From the NCBI GenBank assembly GCA_964247055.1, contig OZ176050.1, positions 4,216,001-4,280,000 on the forward strand: a DNA stretch of 64,000 bases. The letters run 5' to 3'. The notes below the pieces were generated by a model that was not told the origin of the DNA, searched no databases, and saw only the letters and a list, made by a program, of their open reading frames with translations. The position numbers and the translations under genes are program-made. Of this stretch, positions 51,284-62,156 are shown piece by piece. The stretch is from Paragordius varius (Eukaryota > Nematomorpha). Every line of letters begins with the position of its first letter. Position 1 is the stretch's first letter.

Positions 51284-51907
51284 AATCCTCAAAAATACGG
51301 CTGGCCGAATGCAAGAAATACATGGGCCTAAAACATATTTTATTAAATTTCATACATAAGAGAGTGATGAATAATATCTACGATTTATTTACCCAATTCT
51401 AGTTTGTTGCTTAATACGGTAAAATATTAAAATTATACAAGATTCAAAATCATATATTTTGCAAATGATGGGATTTCGTACATATTATTCCGGGCTTCAA
51501 AAATTAGTGAAGGAATGAGGTCTTAATGATGAAGACCCTAGTTATACATGCCTGATTCTACTATCAATAAAATTATTGGCTGTTTGATTCAAGTGTGAGC
51601 CTATCTAAATTTAGAGAAGTTGTAATTAAATTGCGACTCTCGGGATGGATGCGGCTCTAACAGTGCTTTTTTTACCTTTGAATTATTAATTTTTTTTATG
51701 ATACACTACTTTAAAAATGAAATCTATATATGTCAAAACACTAGGCAATTGTTTTTATGGTTCACGGCCTATGAGGCAAGAAAATTTTTTTATCCAGCCT
51801 TACAAAAGTTGAATACAATAAGAGTCTAGCTCTGGAATTTACTAAATCCCTCGTTCATGCGTTATGGGCCTGAAAATTTTCTGACACGCCACCCTTTACT
51901 TGACACT
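51284..51907. other. Intergenic between two MITE copies
   Basis: A+T-rich DNA between the divergent VPS35 and dipeptidase genes. No gene, RNA or repeat is recognised. Confidence 0.5.
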
Positions 51908-52456
51908 TAACACTTTGATTCAATTTGGGGTATTTAAATAACCCAAACTTAAATAAAGCTGACATTTTAAAAAAAAACTGAAGGAACGGTCCCATTTTAA
52001 ATTTAGGCTATTATCCTAATAAAAGTTATATAAATAAGCCAAAATATCTAAATAAAATTTCGTTATGAAACAAATGTCACATGTCAAACTACTTTGACGC
52101 CATTTTTATTTAACAAAATTTTTGCAAAATATCTTCTTCATATAATTTTGAAGGTATAATTAAGCTAATTTAATTACATCTAACATTGATAGAAATAGAA
52201 AAAGTGTTTTATTTTATATTATTTTTCAATTTTACCATTGTAGACATGTCACCTTGACTAAATTTTAATTATGGGTTTTAGCTTAAAATAATAGATTTTT
52301 TTATATATTTCGGTTTATTAATTATACATAAGTGCAAAGTTTAGCCATGGTTTCGATACCTTCCATATTTTTTAAAGACTTTAATTTTGCCTGGGGTATC
52401 TAACTACCCCAATTCGAATCGAAGGACTAAAATGAATGTGTTGTATCCAAAGGTTA
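51908..52456. mobile_element. TA-flanked MITE, family 1, copy 8
   Basis: Short-TIR end left (TAACACTTTGATTC), long-TIR end right (GTATCCAAAGGTTA). It ends 267 bp before the dipeptidase start codon. Confidence 0.88.
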
Positions 52457-52723
52457 ATACAAATAAATGTTTTTATAAAAATTTTAAGTAAATACCATCT
52501 CTAATATCTGATTATAAAATATAAGCTCTGATTTTATTTTCCGTAAAATTTAAAGTAGATAGTTAAGTGTTATAAAAAATGCTTATGTAAAAAGATATGG
52601 GTTGAATGACATGCGCAAATCACATATGTATCGAATTACCCTGCTAAAAGGTATATTTAATTTATTTTTGCATATTTGATGCATAGTTTACATTTTATAC
52701 TGTTAATATTTTTCTTTAGTATA

Positions 52724-54196
52724 ATGGACAAAGGCGATACATCTAAATTTATAAATGAGGATAATTTCAAGGACGTATGCAAATATATCGATTCACAATC
52801 CGAAAAATATGTAACGCGTTTAAAAGAAGCCATTTCGATTCCTAGTATATCCTCCTTATCTGCAAATCAGAATGATTTAAATGTTATGTTGAATTGGACT
52901 GATAAGGCGCTTAAAGAACATGGCTTTACTACTTATATTAAACTTCCTGATAAATATAAAGGAGATTTAAAATATCCATTCTTATTCGGTTTTTTACCTT
53001 CAAACAATAAATCAGCACAGACCCTCATGATTTATTGCCATCTTGATGTTGTCAACGCAGAAAAAAGCGACGGATGGAAACAAAATAATCCTTTTAACTT
53101 GGAAGTTACCGAGGAGTTTTTATCGGCTCGTGGTTCGACTGATGACAAGGGGCCTCTAGTGGCTTGGTTAAACGCATTTTCAGCGATTAAGGATCTTAAT
53201 ATGACGCTACCACCGTTGAATCTTAAAATCTTTTTTGAAACTGGCGAGGAAATAGGATCTCCAGGTTTGTTGGAAATTTTACAGCAAGAGAAAAGTTTTT
53301 TTAGTGATGTCGATTACCTCATTGTAACGGATAATTATTGGGTAACCCCGGATAAACCTTGTTTAACGTACGGTTTGCGCGGACTCGTTTATTTTGTCAT
53401 GGAAATTCAAGGAGCATTTACACAAGACCAACATTCTGGCATATACGGTGGATCTATTGATGAACCGATGCGTGAAACGTTACATATTCTTGATTCTTTA
53501 GTTGATAGAGATGGAAAAATTTTAGTTTCTGGCGTTTATGACGACGTGCCTAAAATGACTGATGCCGAAAGAACATCATATCAATCCATACATATGCCTA
53601 AATCAGATACGGACAATTACATGTTTGACTCTCAGGAAGAGATTATAGCTGCACGATGGAGATATCCCGCATTGAGTGTTCATGGATTCGAAGGTGGCAC
53701 TACAACAGGGGATTTTAAAGCGGTTATACCACACCGAATATTGAGCAAATTTTCGATGCGTTTAGTCCCAAATCAAAGACCGGACGACATTGCGGCCAAA
53801 GTGAAAGCACACATTGAAGCCAAACACAAGGAGTGGGTCGCTAACCGAACACACCCTAACACTTGTAAGGTGGAAACACGTGGTCCTGGTGTCCAAGCCT
53901 GGTATAATGAACCTTGGGATAATCCGCTTTTTGTCGCAGGTAAAAAGGCATTTAAAATGGTTTACGGTGATAAGGACGTGGACTTTACGCGTGAAGGGGG
54001 ATCCATTCCTGCAGTGACTCACATTTCAAATGTTATCCCTTCACCCAAAAACGTAATTCTCATACCTATAACTAACAATGAAGGAGCTCATTCCCAGAAT
54101 GAGCGGATCTACAAGAGTCATTTCATCAATGCCACCAAGGTTATGCTAGCCTATTTGTATCAAGCTAGCTTGCTGCAACAAAAGATTACAAACTAA
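52724..54196 (+). CDS. CNDP2: M20 metallodipeptidase, cytosolic non-specific dipeptidase (CNDP2-like), intronless coding region
   Basis: Cleaves dipeptides such as Cys-Gly using two metal ions. Conserved metal-site segments: YCHLDVV (His106, Asp108), ARGSTDDKGPLVAW (bridging Asp about 140), ETGEEIGSPG (Glu pair about 175-176), VTDNYW (Asp about 204) and, near the C terminus, EGAHSQNE (His). DFTREGGSIPAVTHI is also typical of the family. From the ATG at 52724 the protein has 490 residues (human CNDP2 475). The frame is open from 52676, which would add a hydrophobic MMHSLHFILLIFFF leader like a signal peptide. However, TTTTTCTTTAG just before 52724 is a good splice acceptor, so those codons are more likely intron and the enzyme cytosolic. 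The coding part has no introns. Confidence 0.93.
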   Translation: MDKGDTSKFINEDNFKDVCKYIDSQSEKYVTRLKEAISIPSISSLSANQNDLNVMLNWTDKALKEHGFTTYIKLPDKYKGDLKYPFLFGFLPSNNKSAQTLMIYCHLDVVNAEKSDGWKQNNPFNLEVTEEFLSARGSTDDKGPLVAWLNAFSAIKDLNMTLPPLNLKIFFETGEEIGSPGLLEILQQEKSFFSDVDYLIVTDNYWVTPDKPCLTYGLRGLVYFVMEIQGAFTQDQHSGIYGGSIDEPMRETLHILDSLVDRDGKILVSGVYDDVPKMTDAERTSYQSIHMPKSDTDNYMFDSQEEIIAARWRYPALSVHGFEGGTTTGDFKAVIPHRILSKFSMRLVPNQRPDDIAAKVKAHIEAKHKEWVANRTHPNTCKVETRGPGVQAWYNEPWDNPLFVAGKKAFKMVYGDKDVDFTREGGSIPAVTHISNVIPSPKNVILIPITNNEGAHSQNERIYKSHFINATKVMLAYLYQASLLQQKITN

Positions 54197-54639
54197 ACTA
54201 TTTTTTAATATATAATTTATTGTTTTAAGATTACTAGAATAAATATAGTAAATTAGATTTATAAATATATTACAATTATGTGCACATGCTTGCCAAAGGG
54301 CGCATCTAAATTTATAAAAATAGCATAGACAGGCGGTAAGTTGAAAACGACAATTGAGTCAATTGTCGAATACGGATTTTCTCATGCGTCGCAATAAGCT
54401 GAGTTTAAAGGGACAAAAAAACTATTTCGGTTATAATTAGTTATCCATACTACATATGTCAAATATATCTTATAGCTCATTAAAAAAATTAAATAAACCA
54501 AAATATTAAATTATAATAGTTATTATATATTAATTGAATAGCAATCTAGAAATTTTAAATTTAACATATACTATTATTTTATATAATATAATAAACATGT
54601 CTTTTTAACATTTTGATTGGGGTCACAGAGTTTAAGAAA

Positions 54640-54668
54640 ATCCTAGCCGGTCAGACACAACCCTAGCA
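54640..54668. mobile_element. hAT-like terminal repeat, right end
   Basis: The segment CCGGTCAGACACAACCCTAG is the reverse complement of the termini at 36311 and 37613. It marks the outer end of an element whose body to the left has decayed. Confidence 0.55.
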
Positions 54669-56447
54669 TTATTATATTTTGCATTATAAAAAATGACTAT
54701 TGTAAGTTCAAATTAATTGGTTAGATAGTATTAAAAAATTTTAAATTTTTTAAGCGGCAAAACAAAGCCTACAATCCCAGATTGGATAGTATTACAGAAC
54801 ATTGCGAAAAATTGGAAGTAGGGAGTTGTTTCGTGAAAAGAAATCAGTTTTTATGATAATGCCATGTCTATAATCGTAAATTAGCCCATGCAAAAAATTT
54901 AATTTCTATCACTGCATATAAGAAAATTTTTTCATTTTAAATGTTACGTCAAAGGATTTTTGCCTTTAATTAATACCATATTTAATAAGCAAAACATTGT
55001 TATTGTGATTTAATTTTTGTTCGAAAGTTCTACTTGTTAAATTTAAAATATTAGAACTGAGATTGAGCGAAAGCATAATTTGCTTTAAATTTGTTATCAA
55101 AATGTCAAACTTAAGCTAGTTTGAAGCTTACAAATAAAAACAAAAAAAATTAAAAATGTCTCCTTTGTGTTAGTTTCACACATATTAAATAAATTATTAT
55201 CGTTCAATCCCGGCTTTCTGATTTTTAAAATAGGAATTTTCGGGATGACGAAATTATATATAAACACATTATAAATATAGTTATGATTACATTTTAAATT
55301 TAAGCGTCTGCCAAAAAATTTCTTTTTATCTGCGTCGAATTCACATTTTACATCAGAGTCGTTGCTACTAAGGTTGATAAAACTAAAAAAACTTTATGAC
55401 TTCGACCAGAATTAATGATTTTATACAGTGGTAATCACCAAAAACTAGGGCTAAAGAAATTTTTTTTGGTCTCAAGGGTCTTCATTAAAAATTTTCTGGT
55501 CTCAAAAGCCTTCTATAAATATGTTTTAGCTGTTGGACACATGGATAATATCTAAATTAAAATATCTAAATTAAAATATCCAAATTATTAAATTATTAAG
55601 GCCAGAAAAAAGCACTTTTAGGGCCATATGCGGGCTGTGGGCAGGGGTTTTCATACCACTGGTTTTAAAGATTATCCCCTATTTTGTGTATATAGGTAGA
55701 GAAACGCGGAATATTAAACTTTATATTTTATGAAAAATTTGCGAGAAGAGCAAAAAATGTACCAATTGCAAAAAAATGCACTCTCTTTTCCAATTTTTCA
55801 AATAGAATTTTCTAAATTTTTAAGCTTGAGACCACTGAACGAATTTGAGCTATAAGGCCATTTGGGATTTCGATGAACTTGATTTAGCATAAAAACCAGA
55901 CATTATTATAAAAATTGCTGCGATTTAAATATTTCCTATTTCTTCTCTAATTATCATTAAGGCTCTTAGAAACTCCAAATATGTCAAGAGGTTTTTCGTA
56001 TTCTAGAAACATAAAAAAATAAAAGGGAATGATGCAAAAAATATTAATAATAGTTAAAATTCAATGATCGGAAAACAGCAATTAGCCACAAATTTTTGGG
56101 TAGAAACAGTATTAGATTGCATACTGTAAAATTTAAATTGCAACGAAGGTCCCTAAATATGCGGAATGCTACTTTGGGTCAGCGTTTTAGTTAAAACCGA
56201 GCCATAATCAAATAAATTTAATTGTCCAAACTCCATAACCCGAAAATATAAAAAAATTCTGTTTAGAAAATCTCGTAAATTAGAGCCTTTTGATTATTCT
56301 CTATTGATTTAATCGCTGATATTAACGCTTTATATTTAATCGGGCGCTCGAAATATTTTATCATAAATTTATAATTTGAGATTAATAGTATTTATATTAC
56401 GATTTTTTATAATAAAGTTAAAAGATATGATGTCATATTTATATATG

Positions 56448-56450
<3 letters not shown>

Positions 56451-56483
<33 letters not shown>
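56451..56483. repeat. AT microsatellite
   Basis: About 16 TA units just upstream of the unrecognised gene at 56574. It adds a spurious Ile-Tyr leader to that frame. Confidence 0.9.
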
Positions 56484-56486
<3 letters not shown>

Positions 56487-56573
56487 GTTTTATTATTAAT
56501 ATTGATTGTTGTAAATTTAATATCAACTACTAAAAAAAACTTATTAAATTTAACAACTATCAAACATATTTTG

Positions 56574-57101
56574 ATGATGACGATGAGTAACGACGAAGAA
56601 GAGGAATTAAGAATGGAGCAAGGAGAGTTAAGTTTTAGTGATCTGAGTAGAAATTGGCCTGTGATTTGGCAAAACAAAATAAAGGACCTTATTCGTGTCC
56701 AACCATGGATATCTGATTTGAGTTTGGAGACTCAAAAGGATTTATATGATCGTACGATGGATGTCCCAATCATCAATACCAATGAGGATGTAGATCTTGG
56801 AGATGTGATGATTGCCCCAGATAACTTTGAAAACCTTGTCAACCTATTGAAAAATTGTTTATCGGAATTGGAAAGTATTCCTCCGATTAAGGTTGAAGAA
56901 AATGTTGATGATATTATTGAGCCAAACGTACAAGTGGTGGTGGCCGAACAAGAGACAAGCATTGTGCCAGAAATGGGATCTGCTGTTGATGTTGTGGTGA
57001 AGGAAAGTACTTGGAAGAAAGAGATTCCAAGATTTTTTAAGGGGCTTGGAGTGCGATTAGTAGCGTATGCTGCTGAAGAGTTAATTAGAACATTTATATA
57101 A
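56574..57101 (+). CDS. Unrecognised acidic protein of about 175 residues
   Basis: I do not recognise the family. The frame is open much further upstream, but that part is a TA repeat and hydrophobic A+T-rich sequence, so one of the clustered ATGs at 56574, 56577 or 56583 is the likely start. From there composition changes sharply to G+C-richer, codon-like sequence. The product begins with an acidic run (NDEEEELRMEQGE), has a Trp-rich segment (SRNWPVIWQNK...QPWISD, about 20-45), a leucine-rich helical piece (FENLVNLLKNCLSELES, about 83-99), an acidic/valine-rich linker and a basic-amphipathic C terminus (WKKEIPRFFKGLGVRLVAYA). It is isolated, with no gene within about 2.4 kb upstream. The compositional contrast suggests a real and possibly young or transferred gene. 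Confidence 0.55.
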   Translation: MMTMSNDEEEELRMEQGELSFSDLSRNWPVIWQNKIKDLIRVQPWISDLSLETQKDLYDRTMDVPIINTNEDVDLGDVMIAPDNFENLVNLLKNCLSELESIPPIKVEENVDDIIEPNVQVVVAEQETSIVPEMGSAVDVVVKESTWKKEIPRFFKGLGVRLVAYAAEELIRTFI

Positions 57102-57904
57102 ATATATTATTAAATATATAAAATAAATTATATATATATATATAGATATATATAAAATAAATTATATATATACCTATTGATTGATTGATTTATTGATGAA
57201 TCTTTAATAAGATAGTAGTATATGTCTTTTCATGTCCATAAAACATAATTAATTCCGTAGTTTTGTTTTGATTTGGTACAATCAACGATAGCTGAAACTA
57301 TTTATTCATTTGTTTGTGAATATTATGATATATTTTCGTGCAGATTTAAACAGGGGTCTTTTCTAAAAAAATTTAAAATTATCAATGTCAAAATTACATT
57401 TTTTCAACTGGCGTAGTGCGGTTAATTATTCTTACTTGTATCAATAAACTGATCAAAGGCTTAACTCATCGTTCCATTCCATTAAAAATGTCGACACCTA
57501 ACATATATGGAATTATTTTTTAATTTAAACGATATTTTAAAATTGGTCCGATTTCGATCACTCATTGTATTTTTTATCTCGCCAGCCCTGATAATAATAA
57601 TATAACGCGGGTAACTTTAAAGAGCATTCCGGTATAATTTATGGACCTTCATCCTAGACTCTAATAGAATTTTATGCTTTTTCCCTATAAAATTTAAAGC
57701 AATTTCTATGACCAATTTTTATAAAAAATGGTTCGGAAAGTTTTAAGAATCCTTAGCAATCACTTACAAAAAGAGGCCAAATAATTCTGAGAATGTCGAT
57801 ACATCACGGTTTCGCTTTATTGTCCAAATTTAATATTTTATACATATAGCACAAATAAGGCGCGATGGTATCGTAGGTTAGGTTATTATACACTATTGCG
57901 TGGT
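57102..57904. other. Intergenic
   Basis: Two TA-rich runs at 57128-57170, then A+T-rich DNA without recognisable features. Confidence 0.5.
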
Positions 57905-58066
57905 ATGTCAGAGTTTAAACTCGAAAACTACGTCCATCATTATCGTCCACCTGGACAGCCGAGTCTTGAAGCTTTCACAAGTCCTGATACAATTTCTTTA
58001 ATAAAAAAAAAGATAAAAGATACTCTCGATCATATAATTTTTATCATATATCTAGTACAAACGTAA
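57905..58066 (+). CDS. Possible small unrecognised ORF or exon (53 codons)
   Basis: Begins MSEFKLENYVHHYRPPGQPS, with balanced codon composition unlike the surrounding A+T-rich noise, and ends in a lysine-rich then hydrophobic stretch. The frame remains coding-like for some 25 codons past the stop, and a second frame at 58071-58259 is open. It could be a real small gene, an exon of a gene with tiny introns that I could not resolve, or a decayed gene. Confidence 0.25.
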   Translation: MSEFKLENYVHHYRPPGQPSLEAFTSPDTISLIKKKIKDTLDHIIFIIYLVQT

Positions 58067-58399
58067 CGAAATGCGCCCTGTGACCTTCTGGGTGCAAATA
58101 TTAAAAAATATTTTAAAAAACATAAATAAAGAATCCATTATATTTAACGCCAAACTAGAAAAAAATTCGAGAAATAAAAGTTATATTATTATTTCAACCG
58201 ATCCCTTTTCAATAATTTTAATTAAACCGTTGAATGACAAAAACACTTTTATTAAATAATTTTAATAGCATTTTTGTTTTGGTTATATAATCTATATATT
58301 TATAAAAATGGAAAATGATGGCTTTGTGATCTGTTTCCGGAAAACCGGTAAACCCATTCAAATCCCCAGAAAAATAATTTTTCGATTCAATTTTTCGCC

Positions 58400-59920
58400 C
58401 AAGGTATGAGACCGTTAAAATTCAATGAGGATTCCAGGTATTCCCTGTTAAAAGGCAAACATTTTAGTCGTGCGTTTTTTAATATTGGCTGGTGAGTAAA
58501 CACATACCCGCTAACTACCCCGACATAAATAGCGTGCTTTGGGGCTAAAAATCAGATAAAAGTTTAATAAGGGCCTGAAATATTACCCATAACAAGGCAA
58601 AAATTTAGGTGGTGCGGTTTTTTAAAATTAGCCGTTAATTAGGCCCCTTACGCCCTGAAAAATGCCCCACCATAGAATAATATTTCAGTTTTGAGGCAAT
58701 TTTTCCAAGAACTAATGAGAGCATATGGAATGAAGGATAATTCAATGTATTCACCGATAAAGGCAAAATTTTTTATCGATCTTTTTTATATTGGCCTCTA
58801 GGTAGGAGGCTACCAGCCTGCAACTGCGCCACTATACCGATACAGCGTGACTTTGCAAGCAAATTTTAAAAAACTAATCAAGCCAAATGAGGTCAATAAG
58901 CGCTTGAAATATTACCCGTAAATAAGGAAAAATTTAATTAGAGCGGTTTAGTTATTACATAATTAGGCTCCCCTAAAAATGCGCGCCAAATGAGTTTTTG
59001 GTTTTGAGACAATTTTTCGAAAATCCCACCAGAGCATATGGAATCGATCATGATTCCAGGTATTACCCAAATTAAGGCAAAAATTTTAACCTAGCTTTTA
59101 GCCCCTTTGGGGGCTACCTGCATTGCGTCATCATATCGATACAGCATGCCTTTGCAGAAAATTTATGAGACTTTGTGAGTACAATAAGGGCATAAAATAT
59201 TTATTACCCTTAAAAAACATATTTTAGTATAGGGGGTAATTTTAATGATTCGCTAAGTTAAGTATTATGCCCAGAAAAATGCGACACTATAGAACAATTT
59301 GGTTTTGAAGCATTATTTCCAGAACTTATAGGAGAATATGAAATCCATGATAATTCCAGATATTCTCCATATAAAGGCAAAAATTTTGCCCAACGCTTTT
59401 TAATGCATGCCCATGGGTAGAGTTACCCGCCAAAAACTGCTGGAGCTAATTTACAGAAAATTTATGAAGCCATTAAGCTGATTAAAGGCTTGAAATATTA
59501 CCCATAACTAGATAAAAATTAAGGATAGGCGTTTTTTTATTAGCCGTTAATTTGGGGCTTTTATGCCCTAAAAATACGCCATCATATAGCGATTATTTAG
59601 TGTTGAGGTATTTTTCGAATAATCTATGAGACAATGGTATCAAAGATGGTTCGAAATATTTTCCCTATAAAGGCAAAGAATTTAACTCCTAATTTTTAAA
59701 AAACTTAAGAAGCCATACGAGTTCAATAAAGGCTTTAAATAATACGCATAAAAAGGTAAAAATTATAGTATAGCATTTTTTTCCGTTATCCCTCAATTCT
59801 GGGCCTTTACATCAGTAAACAATATATTAGTATGAATGCAGTTTTGAAAATTTTATAAAGCATTGTTTTGAAAATCATATGAGATCATAACTATTAAATA
59901 TTCCACATATATGGATGCCA
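58400..59920. repeat. Degenerate satellite, ~150-bp subunits in ~300-bp pairs
   Basis: The motif AAAGGCAAAAATTT recurs at about 58453, 58601, 58763, 58935, 59087, 59373, 59512 and 59670, spaced roughly 140-170 bp apart. Two subunit types alternate. One is preceded by CATATGGAATC..GATTCCAGGTATT and followed by GGTAG..TACCCGC and ACTGCGCC. The other is preceded by CAATAAGGGCTTGAAATATT and followed by TTAGCCGTTAATTAGG. At least five ~300-bp pairs are visible, all strongly diverged. A last trace occurs near 60335. Confidence 0.75.
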
Positions 59921-60015
59921 TTAATGAGCCCTTTTTTCAAATAGCGGCTTCGCAGGCCATATGTACCTACTCCATAAGGTCAAATTACGCTCATTGCAGT
60001 AATCAACTGCACATG

Positions 60016-60018
<3 letters not shown>

Positions 60019-60053
<35 letters not shown>
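60019..60053. repeat. AT microsatellite
   Basis: About 17 TA units at the right edge of the degenerate satellite. Confidence 0.9.
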
Positions 60054-60055
<2 letters not shown>

Positions 60056-60576
60056 AATTTTACAAATGTGTGTAATTCCAACCTCTTTCCTCCATAAGGA
60101 CAAAATTATACGTTTTTCAAATATTTTTATACCCCATGTCAAAAATATAGCTTTTTGCACGTTACCCAATAATTGCTATGTTTTTATACTAAGATCATTG
60201 CTGAATATTTTTGATAATGTATGGTGACTTGGGGCCTTTATACCCTTAAACCCGCTCAACAATATGTTCTTGAGGCTATTTTTCGCCAAAATTATGAGAT
60301 CATATAAAATTAATTAGGGTGCAGATCTCGCGTATAAAGGCAAAAAAATTTTTCCCATCTCCCGCCCAAAAGGTCCGAAGGACTTCCACGAGCTGCGTAG
60401 CACCCCAAGATTAACGCTAGTATATAAAATATAACCGTTTTTCGTAATTTAAAGTTTAGCTAATTTTGATTCGCATTTATTTTCTTATATGACCTATTTT
60501 TTTCAGATATTAAAAGAACTCATTGAATCAAAAAAGTTTGTTTTCTTTTATTGTATGAACCCGTAAATTTGCCGCG

Positions 60577-60578
<2 letters not shown>

Positions 60579-60608
<30 letters not shown>
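60579..60608. repeat. AT microsatellite
   Basis: About 15 TA units just upstream of the first hAT-type MITE. Confidence 0.9.
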
Positions 60609-60612
<4 letters not shown>

Positions 60613-60627
60613 TGACAATTCATAATG

Positions 60628-60868
60628 CAGGGGTACGCAGCTCACGAAAATTTGGAAATCCATAATTTGCAAAATTATGGTCAAAATCTTAGTAAAATTG
60701 ATATTTGTTAAAACATTCCAAATAATTCCAATTGACAAAAACTATAAAAATATTATATTGTGTCGGAATTTCGCATTCTTACGTTTCAAATCTAATCAAT
60801 TATTATTTATAAATGCCCGTATATATTTCAAATGCGGCCAGTAAAGCCAGTTGTTTTGGACACCCCTG
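60628..60868. mobile_element. hAT-type MITE (CAGGGGTGTCC family), copy 1
   Basis: Begins CAGGGGTACGCAGCTC and ends GTTTTGGACACCCCTG. These ends are of the kind found in widespread hAT elements of animals, with the subterminal motif ATGCGGCC. About 240 bp, no coding capacity. Confidence 0.75.
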
Positions 60869-60898
60869 TAGGTAGGATTTGTATATTTTGGGCAAGAT

Positions 60899-61162
60899 CA
60901 GGGGTGTCCAACACGCGCTTCCGAGACTTTATGTGCGACCCGCGAAAAATTTGAAAATCCATAATTTACAAATATACGCTCACAAAATCTTAAAAATTAG
61001 TATTTTTAAATATTGTTTCGAATAAGATGATCGAATTGGCAAAAACGAAAAAAAATTTATGTTTTGCATTCTTATTAAAGTATAAAGCCTCTTTCGATTC
61101 AGTTCGCCAGTTTTTTGCGTTAAAAATGCGGCCCGTGAAGCTATATGTGTTGACCATTCCCA
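60899..61162. mobile_element. hAT-type MITE (CAGGGGTGTCC family), copy 2
   Basis: Begins CAGGGGTGTCCAACACGCG and ends near GTGTTGACCATTCCCAG. The interior parallels copy 1 (AAATTTGAAAATCCATAATT, TTTTGCATTCTTA, AATGCGGCCCGTGAAG). Same orientation, 30 bp after copy 1. The short open frame across it is a by-product. Confidence 0.75.
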
Positions 61163-62156
61163 GTCTAGATAGAGTGAATGATGGGCTTTTGAAATCCAAA
61201 AAATTCAAAGACAAGTGTCAATTATAAATATATATGCAGAGAATTGCGTCAAGCAGCTGATTTTTGGCATTTTCTAACGTTTTTTAATACAAATGCTCTA
61301 AATTTTTATCATAATGAAATGCAGTATCTTGGAATGATATAACCTGTGGCCTTTGAAAATTCTCATATCAATTTTAATGCGCCTAGACATCGCAGAAAAA
61401 TATAAGACAATAGTGTATCGTATCCAATTATGTTCCAAATAAAAACCAGAGTGAGGGGTATATAACTATGCGACAAAGTGTTATTCCATTTTAAAGCAAA
61501 GCGCAAATAAAAATTAGGCCATCTTTAAATTTTAAAGATAGATTCTAAAGTCGCTTTAGCAGTAAACTTGGCCAAGCAAATGGCAAAATAAAAAAGCAGT
61601 GTCAGATATCCTTTAACAATATAGATGGATTACCATATACTACGACTTAGTATCCAACATTAAAAATACGCTATTATATAGGCATCAAAGATTCTTCGTC
61701 CTTTCGCAAAAAACACAGCATTTTCCAAAAATATCCAGTATAAATGAGGTTTGCATTTAATTTATACTTTTATTTTTAGTTTATATTTTAATTTTATTTT
61801 TACATTTAACAAAGATTACTTGTAGTAATCGAAAATTAACTCTGATAAATTTGTTCAATTTTGGACGAATTATAATTGCAATAATAATAATAATGATTGA
61901 ATTGCCCACGTCATATTTAGCAAATAGTAATAAAACAAGTATTTGTCCACTTGTATTGTCTTTAAACAACGCGTTGGTCACAGGTATGTCAAACACTTTT
62001 GGGGCAAGAAATTCATGACGCTTAAGAAAAAAATCGTAAGAAGATACAAATTTTACAGCATTAAAATGGTATATTAGCCATTATTAAAATTAATATACAA
62101 AAAAAATTTATTTATACATACTATAATTAATGATAATACATAAATGAGATCACATT
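61163..62156. other. Region downstream of the RASSF-like gene, nothing firm
   Basis: A minus-strand open stretch at about 61860-62040 gives coding-like residues (KRHEFLAPKVFDIPVTN), but its phase does not fit the RASSF-like gene upstream. No other feature is recognised. Confidence 0.4.

Larger units (their letters stand above)
54197..56573. other. Intergenic, hAT end scrap only
   Basis: The complement of TAGGGTTGTG ends at 54665 with GGTCAGAC just inside, matching the ends at 36311 and 37613. A TA run lies at 56451-56483. No gene is recognised in about 2.4 kb. Confidence 0.5.

Noticed and set aside
60990-61227. Small frames on both strands near 61 kb
   Set aside because: They lie across a hAT-type MITE whose conserved non-coding ends explain the unusual composition.
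61781-62040. Extra RASSF-like exon on the minus strand
   Set aside because: The coding-like frame needs phase 0 at its acceptor, but the preceding exon ends in phase 1; no linking exon was found.
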